DNA of 64,000 bases, from contig NC_092339.1 of the NCBI RefSeq assembly GCF_046630445.1, forward strand, positions 312,479,501 through 312,543,500, in the 5' to 3' direction. Below are positions 24,018 to 35,702 of this stretch, piece after piece; position 1 is the first letter of the stretch; the number at the start of each line of letters is the position of its first letter. Origin of the DNA: Rutidosis leptorrhynchoides. Lineage: Eukaryota > Streptophyta > Magnoliopsida > Asterales > Asteraceae. The notes beneath the pieces are model-generated. The model made no database searches, was not told where the DNA came from, and worked only from the letters and a program-made list of their open reading frames with translations. The translations under genes were made by a program, and so were the position numbers.

Positions 24018-24701
24018 ATGGATAGACAACCCAATATTTTAAGAGACCTACCCGGAGACATGATTGATGAAATCTTGTCTAGAGTCGGTCATAATTCTTC
24101 GGCACAACTATTTACGGCGAAATCAGTTTGTAAGACATTCGAAGAACGTTCCAAGAATGCCTTGGTTTATAAGAGACTTTCGTTTGAAAGATGGGGGATA
24201 TCACATTGGGAAACCCATAAGTTACGATGTGTTTACTTTGACGCATATATTGCGGGGAACCCAAATGCTATTTTACGCAACGGGTTAAGAAATTATTTTG
24301 ACTCAATGTATCCGAATATAGGACTTCATGATTTAGAAAAAGCGGCTAACATGCAACATAAAGAAGCATGCTATGCTTACGGGTTAGTAATGTTCGCTTC
24401 TCACCAAAGTGAGAAAAAGAACATCGGGCTACAACTATTAAACAAAACGTTCCCACAAGTGACGGAGTCGGTAATTGGGGTAAGAAATGAGGTTTTTAGG
24501 TTATTACGAGACTGTTGGTCATTACGTAACCCTTGTCCCTTTGACGATGTTACAACACGCTGTCTTATCAACGGCCATAACGGTTATGTTCCACAAGACC
24601 AAGGATGGGAAGTAGTCCTAGTAAAACCAGAATGCATGACTTGTTTCTGGACGTATGAATTACGTGTCTTTATTGCCTTTGCTAAACGACTTGTGTACTA
24701 G
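24018..24701 (+). CDS. F-box protein carried by a Ty3/gypsy element
   Basis: 227 residues, fully open, with a good start context (AAAATGGAT). Residues 8-45 form an F-box (LPGDMIDEILSRVGHNSSAQ, then CKTFEERS), the module that binds SKP1 in SCF ubiquitin ligases. Residues ~112-145 (DLEKAANMQHKEACYAYGLV) resemble the Sel1-like helices of the plant F-box group that includes Arabidopsis At1g67623 and At2g35280 (recalled). The C-terminus is Cys- and aromatic-rich (ECMTCFWTYELRVF). It lies in the same orientation between PBS and gag, inside intact target-site duplications, and so belongs to the element. It is uninterrupted while the preceding ORF and the polyprotein carry breaks. A captured host gene is the simplest explanation; a role in degrading a silencing factor is possible but unproven. 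Confidence 0.85.
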   Translation: MDRQPNILRDLPGDMIDEILSRVGHNSSAQLFTAKSVCKTFEERSKNALVYKRLSFERWGISHWETHKLRCVYFDAYIAGNPNAILRNGLRNYFDSMYPNIGLHDLEKAANMQHKEACYAYGLVMFASHQSEKKNIGLQLLNKTFPQVTESVIGVRNEVFRLLRDCWSLRNPCPFDDVTTRCLINGHNGYVPQDQGWEVVLVKPECMTCFWTYELRVFIAFAKRLVY

Positions 24702-24889
24702 CTAGAATTATCTTCACAACTATCTTGTATCAAAGTTATTGTGTGCTATATTTCATGCTTTATGTAAAATAAGCGGTATTGTAAGTTTGTAAAATATTGT
24801 ATAAAAGTTTGAACGCGAAATATTATTATAATCAGTTTTTCATATAGAATTGTAGTAGTTGAATTGTATATTAGCTACTAAGTATGAAC

Positions 24890-24910
24890 TTAACGGGTAG
24901 GTACTACCCG
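24890..24910 (+). repeat. Internal copy of the 3' PPT/LTR junction
   Basis: TTAACGGGTAGGTACT (24890-24905) is identical to 29683-29698 immediately before the 3' LTR. In both places ACCCGAA follows, directly here and after GTAGTG at the LTR. The internal copy also forms an inverted repeat, CGGGTAG-GTA-CTACCCG (24894-24910). It lies between the F-box ORF and gag. Confidence 0.6.
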
Positions 24911-25042
24911 AATTTAAACTTATAAAACGCTAATATGAAGAAAAAGCTTTTATAAATGAGTTCATATTATGCTACGAAATACTATTAACTACTCTTAATA
25001 TTCTGTATGATTAACTTGTTCCATTTGACTATTTTGAAGGAA

Positions 25043-25793
25043 ATGGCACCGAATACTCGACACACCGTGAATATGAATGAAGAGGAATTCCGTACTTTTC
25101 TAGCTTCAAACATAGCCGCAGTACAGGCTGCGCTACATACCAACAATAACCTTGGATCTAGCAGTACAGGGAATCGTGTAGGATGCACCTACAAAGAATT
25201 CACTGCCTGCAAACCTTTGGAATTTGATGGAACCGAAGGACCGATCGGATTGAAACGGTGGACCGAGAAGGTCGAATCGGTGTTTGCCATAAGTAAGTGT
25301 ACTGAAGAGGACAAAGTGAAGTACGCTACACATACCTTCACAGATTCTGTGTTAACATGGTGGAATACCTATCTAGAGCAAGTGGGACAAGACGATGTGT
25401 ACGCACTACCGTGGTCAGCATTCAAGCATTTGATGAACGAGAAGTACCGTCCCAGAACCGAGATCAATAAGCTCAAGACGGAACTTAGAGGGTTACGAAC
25501 CCAAGGATTTGATATTACCACGTACGAAAGACGATTCACAGAATTGTGCCTATTGTGTCCGGGAGCGTTCGAAGATGAGGAAGAGAAGATCGACGCGTTT
25601 GTGAAAGGATTACCGGAAAGAATCCAAGAAGATATAAGTTCACACGAGCCCGCCTCCATACAACAGGCATGTAGAATGGCTCACAAACTAGTGAACCAAA
25701 TTGAAGAAAGAATTAAAGAACAGACTGCTGAAGAGGCCAATGTGAAGCAAGTCAAAAGAAAGTGGGAGGAAAACGGTGATAAGAATCACCAAT

Positions 25794-25840
<47 letters not shown>

Positions 25841-28800
25841 TACAACAATAATCGCAACAATTATCCCAACAATCGCAACATCAATCGCAACTACAACAAA
25901 CGGCCCAACAACAACAACAACAACAACAACAATAACAACAACAACGGCAACTACAACAATCATCCCAACAACAATAATAACCGCAACAACAACAACAATC
26001 AGAAGCAGCTATGCCAAAGGTGTGAAAAGTATCACTCGGGGTTCTGCACCAAATTTTGCAACAAGTGTAAAAGAAATGGTCATAGCGCGGCGAAGTGTGA
26101 GGTCTACGGACCAGGGGTTAATAGAACGAAAGGAACGAATGGTGTCGGAACGAGTAATGGCAGAGCAAGTACTGTCGGAGCAAGTTATGCCAATGTAGTT
26201 TGTTATAAATGTGGAAAACCGGGCCACATTATTAGAAATTTCCCGAACCAGGAGAACACGAATGGACAAGGCCGCGGAAGAGTTTTCAATATTAATGCGG
26301 CAGAGGCACAGAAAGACCCGGAGCTTGTTACGGGTATGTTTCTTATTGACAATAAATCTGCTTACGTTTTATTTGATTCGAGTGCGGATAGAAGCTATAT
26401 GAGTAGAGATTTTTGTGCTAAATTAAGTTGTCCATTGATGCCTTTGGATAGTAAATTTTTACTCGAATTAGCAAATGGTAAATTAATTTCAGCAGATAAT
26501 ATATGTCGGAATCGAGAAATTAAACTGGGTAGCGAAATATTTAAGATTGATTTGATACCAGTAGAGTTAGGGAGTTTTGATGTAATAGTTGGCATGGACT
26601 GGCTGAAGAAGGTGAAAGCAGAGATCGTATGTTATAAAAATGCAATTCGTATTGTACGAGAAGAAGGAGAACCCTTAATGGTGTACGGAGAAAAGGGCAA
26701 CATGAAGCTACATCTTATTAGTAATTTGAAGGCACAAAAACTAATAAGAAAAGGTTGCTATGCTGTTCTAGCACACGTCGAGAAAGTACAAACTAAAGAA
26801 AAGAGCATCAATGATGTTCCTGTCGCAAAAGAATTTCCCGATGTATTTCCGAAAGAATTACCGGGACTACCTCCACATCGATCTGTTGAATTTCAAATAG
26901 ATCTTGTACCAGGAGCTGCACCAATAGCTCGTGCTCCTTATAGACTCGCACCCAGCGAGATGAAAGAACTACAAAGCCAACTGCAAGAACTATTAGAACG
27001 TGGTTTTATTCGACCAAGCACATCACCATGGGGAGCTCCTGTTTTGTTTGTCAAGAAGAAGGATGGTACATTTAGGTTGTGTATTGACTACAGAGAGTTG
27101 AACAAACTTACCATCAAAAACCGTTATCCACTGCCGAGAATTGACGACTTATTTGATCAACTACAAGGCTCGTCGGTTTATTCGAAGATCGATTTATGTT
27201 CTGGATATCATCAAATGCGAGTAAAGGAGGATGATATTCCAAAAACTACTTTTAGGACGCGTTATGGTCATTACGAGTTTATGGTTATTCCGTTTGGATT
27301 GACTAACGCACCAGCTGTGTTCATGGACCTTATGAACCGAGTGTGTGGGCCATATCTTGACAAGTTTGTCATTGTTTTCATCGATGACATACTTATTTAT
27401 TCAAAGAATGATCAAGAGCACGAAGAACATTTGAGAAAAGTGCTAGAAGTATTGAGGAAAGAAAAACTATACGCTAAGTTTTCAAAGTGTGCATTTTGGT
27501 TGGAAGAAGTTCAATTCCTCGGTCACATAGTGAACAAAGAAGGTATCCAGGTGGACCCGGCAAAGATCAAAACCGTTGAAAAGTGGGAAACCCCAAAAAC
27601 TCCGAAGCATATACGTCAATTTTTAGGATTGGCTGGTTACTACAGAAGGTTCATCCAAGACTTTTCCAGAATAGCAAAACCCTTGACTGCATTAACGCAT
27701 AAAGGGAAGAAATTTGAATGGAATGATGAACAAGAGAAAGCGTTTCAGTTATTGAAGAAAAAGCTAACTACGGCACCTATATTGTCATTGCCTGAAGGGA
27801 ATGATGATTTTGTGATTTATTGTGACGCATCAAAGCAGGGTCTCGGTTGTGTATTAATGCAACGAACGAAGGTGATTGCTTATGCGTCTAGACAATTGAA
27901 GATTCACGAACAAAATTATACGACACATGATTTGGAATTAGGCGCGGTTGTTTTTGCATTAAAGACTTGGAGGAACTACTTATATGGGGTCAAAAGTATT
28001 ATATATACCGACCACAAAAGTCTTCAACACATATTTAATCAGAAACAACTGAATATGAGGCAGCGTAGGTGGATTGAATTGTTGAATGATTACGACTTTG
28101 AGATTCGTTACCACCCGGGGAAGGCAAATGTGGTAGCCGATGCCTTGAGCAGGAAGGACAGAGAACCCATTCGAGTAAAATCTATGAATATAATGATTCA
28201 TAATAACCTTACTACTCAAATAAAAGAGGCGCAACAAGGAGTTTTAAAAGAGGGAAATTTAAAGGATGAAATACCCAAAGGATCGGAGAAGCATCTTAAT
28301 ATTCGGGAAGACGGAACCCGGTATAGGGCTGAAAGGATTTGGGTACCAAAATTTGGAGATATGAGAGAAATGGTACTTAGAGAAGCTCATAAAACCAGAT
28401 AATCAATACATCCTGGAACGGGGAAGATGTACAAGGATCTCAAGAAACATTTTTGGTGGCCGGGTATGAAAGCCGATGTTGCTAAATATGTAGGAGAATG
28501 TTTGACGTGTTCTAAGGTCAAAGCTGAGCATCAGAAACCATCAGGTCTACTTCAACAACCCGAAATCCCAGAATGGAAATGGAAAAACATTACCATGGAT
28601 TTCATCACTAAATTGCCAAGGACTGCAAGTGGTTTTGATACTATTTGGGTAATAGTTGATCGTCTCACCAAATCAGCACACTTCCTGCCAATAAGAGAAG
28701 ATAACAAGATGGAGAAGTTAGCACGACTGTATTTAAAGGAAGTCGTCTCCAGACATGGAATACCAATCTCTATTATCTCTGATAGGGATGGCAGATTTAT

Positions 28801-29662
28801 TTCAAGATTCTGGCAGACATTACAGCAAGCATTAGGAACTCGTCTAGACATGAGTACTGCCTATCATCCACAAACTGATTTGCAGAGCGAAAGGACGATA
28901 CAAACGCTTGAAGACATGCTACGAGCATGTGTTATTGATTTCGGAAACAGTTGGGATCGACATCTACCGTTAGCAGAATTTTCCTACAACAACAGCTACC
29001 ATTCAAGCATTGAGATGGCGCCGTTTGAAGCACTTTATGGTAGAAAGTACAGGTCTCCAATTTGTTGGAGTGAAGTGGGGGATAGACAGATTACGGATCC
29101 GGAGATTATACAAGAAACTACCGAGAAGATCATCCAAATTCAACAAAGGTTCAAAACCGCCCAAAGTCGACAAAAGAGCTACGCTGACATTAAAAGAAAA
29201 GATATAGAATTTGAAATTGGAGAGATGGTCATGCTTAAAGTTGCACCTTGGAAAGGCGTTGTTCTATTTGGTAAACGAGGGAAATTAAATCCAAGGTATA
29301 TTGGACCATTCAAGATTATTGATCGTGTCGGACCAGTAGCTTACCGACTTGAGTTACCTCAACAACTCGCGGCTGTACATAACACTTTCCACATCTTGAA
29401 TTTGAAGAAATGTTTTGCTAAAGAAGATCTCACTATTCCATTAGATGAAATCCAAATCAACGAAAAACTTCAATTTATCGAAGAACCCGTCGAAATAATG
29501 GATCGTGAGGTTAAAAGACTTAAGCAAAACAAGATACCAATTGTTAAGGTTCGATGGAATGCTCGTAGAGGACCCGAGTTCACCTGGGAACGAGAAGATC
29601 AGATGAAGAAGAAATACCCGCATCTATTTCCAGAAGATTCGTCAACACCTTCAACAGCTTAA
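25043..29662 (+). pseudogene. gag-pol: Tekay/Del gag-pol polyprotein, one in-frame stop
   Basis: I choose ATG 25043 (MAPNTRHTV) over the upstream 25007. Gag (~1-400) has the retrotransposon capsid region ([21 protein letters not shown]), a long poly-Asn linker and two Cys/His stretches; the second, [14 protein letters not shown], has Phe at its last Cys position. The protease site reads DSS instead of DSG (codons 26375-26383). [22 protein letters not shown] and catalytic FIDD (Asp codons 27383-27388). RNase [16 protein letters not shown] at 28400-28402 interrupts the integrase zinc finger; the frame then continues to 29662 with CLTC, the Asp of ISDRDGRF, the Glu of QSERTIQ, and a C-terminal chromodomain-like segment ([20 protein letters not shown]). 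Chromodomains direct chromovirus integration to heterochromatin. Confidence 0.92.
25796..26003 (+). repeat. AAC microsatellite encoding poly-Asn in gag
   Basis: Runs of AAC/AAT codons with scattered CGC, TAC and CCC triplets. The reading frame is kept throughout, so length changes must have come in multiples of three. Confidence 0.9.
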
Positions 29663-29697
29663 AATTTCGGGACGAAATTTATTTAACGGGTAGGTAC
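29663..29697 (+). promoter_or_regulatory. Polypurine-tract region before 3' LTR
   Basis: AATTTCGGGACGAAATTT followed by ATTTAACGGGTAGGTAC lies between the pol stop and the LTR. The GACGAAATTT block is typical of Tekay/Del 3' ends, as recalled. Confidence 0.6.
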
Positions 29698-32600
29698 TGT
29701 AGTGACCCGAACTTTTCCATGTTTATATATATTAATTGAGATTGATATTTACATGATTAAATGTTTCCAACATGTTAAGCAATCAAACTTGTTAAGACTT
29801 GATTAATTGAAATATGTTTCATATAGACAATTGACCACCCAAGTTGACCGGTGATTCACGAACGTTAAAACTTGTAAAAACTATATGATGACATATATAT
29901 GGATATATATATAGTTAACATGATACTATGATAAGTAAACATATCATTAAGTATATTAACAATGAACTACATATGTAAAAACAAGACTACTAACTTAATA
30001 ATTTTTAAACGAGACATATATGTAACGATTATCGTTGTAAAGACATTTAATGTATATATATCATATTAAGAGATATTCATACATGATAATATCATGATAA
30101 TATAATAATTTAAAATATCATTTGATATTATAAACAATGGGTTAACAACATTTAACAAGATCGTTAACCTAAAGGTTTCAAAACAACACTTACATGTAAC
30201 GACTAACGATGACTTAACGACTCAGTTAAAATGTATATACATGTAGTGTTTTAATATGTATTCATACACTTTTGAAAGACTTCAAGACACTTATCAAAAT
30301 ACTTCTACTTAACAAAAATGCTTACAATTACATCCTCGTTCAGTTTCATCAACAATTCTACTCGTATGCACCCGTATTCGTACTCGTACAATACACAGCT
30401 TTTAGATGTATGTACTATTGGTATATACACTCCAATGATCAGCTCTTAGCAGCCTATGTGAGTCACCTAACACATGTGGGAACCATCATTTGGAAACTAG
30501 CATGAAATATCTCATAAAATTACAAAAATATGAGTAATCATTCATGACTTATTTACATGAAAACAAAATTACATATCCTTTATATCTAATCCATACACCA
30601 ACGACCAAAAACACCTACAAACACTTTCATTCTTCAATTTTCTTCATCTAATTGATCTCTCTCAAGTTCTATCTTCAAGTTCTAAGTGTTCTTCATAAAT
30701 TCCAAAAGTTCTAGTTTCATAAAATCAAGAATACTTCCAAGATTGCAAGTTTACTTCCAAGTTTTCTAAATCCATTCCAAGTAATCATCCAAGATCAAGA
30801 AACCTTTGTTACTTACAGTAGGTTATCTTTCTAATACAAGGTAATAATCATATTCAAACTTTAATTCAATTTCTATAACTATAACAATCTTATTTCGAGT
30901 GGAAATCTTACTTGAAATTGTTTTCGTGTCATGATTCTGCTTCAAGAACTTTCAAGCCATCCAAGGATCCTTTGAAGCTAGATCCATTTTTTTTCATTTC
31001 CAGTAGGTTTATCCAAGGAACTTGAGGTAGTAATGATGTTCATAACATCATTCGATTCATACATATAAAGCTATCTTATTCGAAGGTTTAAACTTGTAAT
31101 CACTAGAACATAGTTTAGTTAATTCTAAACTTGTTCGCAAATAAAAGTTAATCCTTCTAACTTGACTTTTAAAATCAACTAAACACATGTTCTATATCTA
31201 TATGATATGCTAACTTAATGATTTAAAACCTGGAAACACGAAAAACACCGTAAAACCGGATTTACGCCATCGTAGTAACACCGCGGGCTGTTTTGGGTTA
31301 GTTAATTAAAAACTATGATAAACTTTGATTTAAAAGTTGTTATTCTAGAAAAATTATTTTTATTATGAACATGAAACTATATCCAAAAATCATGGTTAAA
31401 CTCAAAGTGGAAGTATGTTTTCTAAAATGGTCATCTAGACGTCGTTCTTTCAACTGAAATGACTACCTTTACAAAAATGACTTGTAACTTATTTTTCTGA
31501 CTATAAACCTATACTTTTTCTGTTTAGATTCATAAAATAGAGTTCAATATGAAACCATAGCAATTTGATTCACTCAAAACGGATTTAAAATGAAGAAGTT
31601 ATGGGTAAAACAAGATTGGATAATTTTTCTCATTTTAGCTACGTGAAAATTGGTAACAAATCTATTCCAACCATAACTTAATCAACTTGTATTGTATATT
31701 ATGTAATCTTGAGATACCATAGACACGTATACAATGTTTCGACCTATCATGTCGACACATCTATATATATTTCGGAACAACCATAGACACTCTATATGTG
31801 AATGTTGGAGTTAGCTATACATGGTTGAGGTTGATTCCAAAATATATATAGTTTGAGTTGTGATCAATACTGAGATACGTATACACTGGGTCGTGGATTG
31901 ATTCAAGATAATATTTATCGATTTATTTCTGTACATCTAACTGTGGACAACTAGTTGTAGGTTACTAACGAGGACAGCTGACTTAATAAACTTAAAACAT
32001 CAAAATGTATTAAAAGTGTTGTAAATATATTTTGAACATACTTTGATATATATGTATATATTGTTATAGGTTCGTGAATCAACCAGTGGCCAAGTCTTAC
32101 TTCCCGACGAAGTAAAAATCTGTGAAAGTGAGTTATAGTCCCACTTTTAAAATCTAATATTTTTGGGATGAGAATACATGCAGGTTTTATAAATGATTTA
32201 CAAAATAGACACAAGTACGTGAAACTACATTCTATGGTCGAATTATTGAAATCGAATATTCCCCTTTTTATTAAGTCTGGTAATCTAAGAATTAGGGAAC
32301 AGACACCCTAATTGACGCGAATCCTAAAGATAGATCTATTGGGCCTAACAAACCCCATCCAAAGTACCGGATGCTTTAGTACTTCGAAATTTATATCATA
32401 TCCGAAGGGTGTCCCGGAATGATGGGGATATTCTTATATATGCATCTTGTTAATGTCGGTTACCAGGTGTTCACCATATGAATAATTTTTATCTCTATGT
32501 ATGGGATGTGTATTGAAATATGAAATCTTGTGGTCTATTGTTACGATTTGATATATATAGGTTAAACCTATAACTCACCAACATTTTTGTTGACGTTTTA

Positions 32601-32960
32601 AGCATGTTTATTCTCAGGTGATTATTAAGAGCTTCCGCTGTCGCATACTTAAATAAGGACGAGATTTGGAGTCCATGCTTGTATGATATTGTGTAAAAAC
32701 TGCATTCAAGAAACTTATTTTGTTGTAACATATTTGTATTGTAAACCATTATGTAATGGTCGTGTGTAAACAAGATATTTTAGATTATCATTATTTGATA
32801 ATCTACGTAAAGCTTTTTAAACCTTTATTGATGAAATAAAGGTTATGGTTTGTTTTAAAATGAATGCAGTCTTTGAAAAACGTCTCATATAGAGGTCAAA
32901 ACCTCGCAACGAAATCAATTAATATGGAACGTTTTTAATCAATAAGAACGGGACATTTCA
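29698..32960 (+). repeat. 3' LTR of F-box-carrying Tekay element
   Basis: 3,263 bp, TG...CA termini, followed by the TATAA duplication at 32961-32965. It carries the CGCAT block (near 32641) that the 5' LTR lacks. Confidence 0.92.
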
Positions 32961-32965
32961 TATAA

Positions 32966-34973
32966 CAACTATATGACATCGTGTATTTGATTATTGAGTT
33001 GTTATTAAGTCCGTTACTTTAATTTGAACATCATTTTTTACATTAGAACTTTCGAAATATGATATTGTTTATTAGTGTTATCATGGTTAAAATTGTCTTA
33101 TAATATCATCATTTCATAAAACCCGCGATACCGCGAGATTTTGAAAGAAAATTTGTTCGTATGAAGTACTCCGTAAATCCGTAATACATATAAAGAACAG
33201 CAACATGGCCGCTAGATGTCCTCAAAGAAAATGTTCAACCATAACTAATACTCTATATTTTGAATAAAAGGCACGAAGTACAAGTATGTATGAAGACATC
33301 TTGCACATAACATTTTTCCAGATCTACAATGACAATTTTAGCAAGTTTTATGTAGTTTAATAACATTAGTACTACATATCTCTTATGGATGTCAAATTGA
33401 TATCTATTTGGAGTAGTTTTTAGTGAAAGATGAGTGAACTAACAAATTGGAGTTATATATTATTCCTTCTATTGTCAACTATGGACGTATAATTTTCGTC
33501 AGTCTCTTGAATGGATGGTGTTCTCATATACCAAATTTACACCATCTTTTTTTCTAGATAGCACATGCTGCCATACTATTACTTTATCATATTATGTATT
33601 CGTAAGTGTGGAGTTGTAATAGCTTTCAATTATAGTGCTATGTAGTATGTAGTATGTAAATTTTTCATTTTGACATCTGTTGTATTTTTCATATGTTTTT
33701 TTTTATACACATATAATCTATTTATTTCATAGAATGTTTTACTCTTTATTATCATTACTTCAACATTTAATACATGAACTGTATTGGTTTCTTAACAACC
33801 TAATAAATAAAATATAAAATATAATTATTCTAAGAATTCGAGTTTTGGTTCGTCCTTAAAAAAATTCCGCAAATTCGCGGGTCTTAAGCTAGTATATAAT
33901 ATATAAATGATATCATAAGTAATTATTATATGTTTTATATGCTAAATAACCATTAAAATTATCAAATTAACCTCTAATGTGAAGTAGTTATAAAGCGGTT
34001 AGTAATAAATTCTAAAAAAATCACCATGACCCAACTATAATTTCACACTTATTTGAATTTCTTTTTATATCGGTTACTCTTCATATTAAGTTACATTCCA
34101 TTAAGCTAATTAAGGCCAAATTAAACATGGCCATTGTGATACATAGAGAGAAACACAAATCGAAACTACAAATGTTTGATGTATAACGTAGAGTTAATTT
34201 AATCTCATTAAACGTATTACCGAGGATAATAGGTTGAGTGTAAAATTGAGGGGTAAAAAGTTTGTCTAATTGTTTAATCTCTGACAACTGTACAACCCCG
34301 ATCGAGATATAAATGGTGATAAACAATTGGATGATTAGCTTACAGTAGATGAGTAATTAATATCGAGGTAATGAATCTCAATTGTGATAATCGAAATTTG
34401 ATCGGAGTTTATCAACTTAAATATGAGAGATGGTTTTTGCATAATAAGTTCATGGTGAGTCAAAAGATGCCAAAATGAATAGCTCAAGGGGTATATTTAT
34501 AGACGGAATTTGTTACGTGAGATGTGCTGACGAGGCACATGTACTGCTAATGTACGTAACAAACTTTTCAAATAAACGGACTTACATAGCACATGCGCTC
34601 CCCATGTGTGCTGATTGCTGAACGCCCAAGATAGAGAGCTTGCGTAAAATAATGTCCGATATTGTGCTAAGTGTTCCTATCCAATCGACCATGTAGCAGT
34701 CAAGATGGCGTAACACGACCTTATGAGAAAAGCCCAATGATGACTCGTCATCCCGACGTTCAAACTTAACCCCATCTGCTAGCAAAAACTTCTTTCCTCT
34801 TCCTGTCCGGTATACAAGAGCTGGATAAAATACATTTAACTCTCAACGTAGGGCGTATGATTATAAAGCTTGCTCCATTATATTTAACTTTAATTCTTTC
34901 TATAACGTTTACAACACCACACCACCTTAAATATTTTCTCTCTCTATCTCTCTCTCTCTCTTCCTAAATATCT
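32966..34973. other. Intergenic with possible Helitron end
   Basis: Two kb, A/T-rich. The only structured piece is the Helitron-like terminus near 33867-33892. A 67-codon minus ORF at 34582-34785 has no recognised domain. A CT-rich run at about 34940-34962 precedes the CLE-like ORF and may be its 5' UTR. Confidence 0.4.
33867..33892 (+). mobile_element. Helitron-like 3' terminus
   Basis: CCGC-AAATTC-GCGG hairpin (33867-33880) followed 8 nt later by CTAG (33889-33892) and a T, matching the Helitron rule of a hairpin about 11 nt before CTRR|T. The 5' TC end could not be fixed; a C/G-rich block (AAACCCGCGATACCGCG) near 33120 may be close to it. Confidence 0.4.
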
Positions 34974-35280
34974 ATGAAGAGGAAGATGGTGATATTTATG
35001 GTAATAATAGTTGTAATACTATTATGGATACAAGTTAAAATGCACAAATCGAGAAATGGTAAAAAACAATATATAATTGTATTACTACTTACGGTTACAA
35101 GTCAAAATGCAGTGGGTACGTGAAAAAAAACTCAATAAAAGATCATATTCATCACCAGTCATGAACATCAACAACCGTAATAAAAATAATTCAGTTGGTG
35201 AAAAACTTATCAAGTTCTTCAAGTTCAATGATGAAGAGAGAGTGGCACCTACTCGTCCGAATCCTTTCCATAATAGGTAA
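34974..35280 (+). pseudogene. CLE-like peptide precursor, frame broken by tandem duplication
   Basis: The C-terminus read in the 35077-35280 frame, RVAPTRPNPFHNR followed by a stop, matches the CLE peptide pattern R-x-V-P-x-G-P-x-P-x-H-N at most positions, with Arg where Gly is usual. An ATG at 34974 starts a basic and then strongly hydrophobic segment (MVIFMVIIVVILLWI) fit for a signal peptide, but in another frame. The segment around TACAAGTTAAAATGCA (about 35029-35044) is repeated 67 bp downstream as TACAAGTCAAAATGCA, a duplication that shifts the frame by one. A 43-nt GT-AG intron (35059-35101) would restore the frame but is very short for a plant. It is therefore either a recent pseudogene or an unusually spliced gene. 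CLE peptides act as secreted ligands of LRR receptor kinases. Confidence 0.5.
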
Positions 35281-35478
35281 TTGTACTATACATTGGTCCT
35301 AGTATTTTTATAAATGTTATGTTATAGAAATCATTTTTAACATAGATTCAGGTTGGCTGTGTATTTCAAATTATATAAATGGCTACGCTATTTAGTCTTC
35401 TTAAAATAAGTTTAAATGGTGTTAAATTAGTTTGTGTTAGTTTATTTATTTATATCTAAATGAGCAAACTATCAAAAA

Positions 35479-35551
35479 GCCCGTCTAGCTCAGTTGGTAG
35501 AGCGCAAGGCTCTTAACCTTGTGGTCGTGGGTTTTTGACTCAGAATCGCAT
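35479..35551 (+). pseudogene. Truncated tRNA-Lys(CTT) copy
   Basis: The first 55 nt (35479-35533) are identical to the intact gene at 35622 except one T/C in the D loop. The T arm is then replaced: box B GGTTCGA is lost and TTTTT (35532-35536) follows. A full tRNA cannot fold and transcription should stop early. Confidence 0.85.
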
Positions 35552-35621
35552 GGCTATGGCTATTCATACAAGTTTATATGGAGTTAACATAGGTGTTTCT
35601 AAGTGAGCATAAAAACAACAA

Positions 35622-35694
35622 GCCCGTCTAGCTCAGCTGGTAGAGCGCAAGGCTCTTAACCTTGTGGTCGTGGGTTCGAGCCCCACGGTGGGCG
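35622..35694 (+). tRNA. tRNA-Lys (CTT anticodon)
   Basis: 73 nt, no intron. The acceptor stem GCCCGTC pairs with GGTGGGC (two G-U wobbles). Box A is TAGCTCAGCTGG, the anticodon stem-loop CAAGG-CTCTTAA-CCTTG has anticodon CTT, and box B is GGTTCGAGCCC. A TTTT terminator follows at 35699-35702. It decodes AAG. Confidence 0.96.
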
Positions 35695-35702
35695 ATGGTT
35701 TT

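Larger units (their letters stand above)
19816..32960 (+). mobile_element. Full-length Tekay/Del-type Ty3/gypsy element with F-box ORF
   Basis: Flanked by the 5-bp duplication TATAA (19811-19815 and 32961-32965). LTRs run 19816-23071 (3,256 bp) and 29698-32960 (3,263 bp). They are nearly identical, and the 7-bp length difference is explained by three small indels (a CGCAT block and two single bases), so the insertion is young. Internal order: PBS (tRNA-iMet type), degenerate acidic ORF, intact F-box ORF, gag, protease, RT, RNase H, integrase, C-terminal chromodomain-like segment. One in-frame TAA (28400-28402) splits the polyprotein, and the protease and one zinc knuckle have altered key residues. 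This copy therefore probably depends on others. Confidence 0.93.

Noticed and set aside
25688-25963. Minus-strand poly-Val ORF
   Set aside because: Antisense shadow of the poly-Asn codons of gag.
28400-28426. Programmed stop readthrough in the Tekay polyprotein
   Set aside because: The TAA falls inside the integrase zinc-finger region, not at a gag/pol border where recoding is known; a simple nonsense mutation is likelier.
33107-33892. Complete Helitron from the CCCGCG block to CTAG
   Set aside because: No acceptable TC start preceded by A was found, so only the 3' terminus is reported.
34582-34785. 67-codon minus-strand ORF
   Set aside because: No domain, no partner copy, and it sits in the likely promoter side of the CLE-like ORF.
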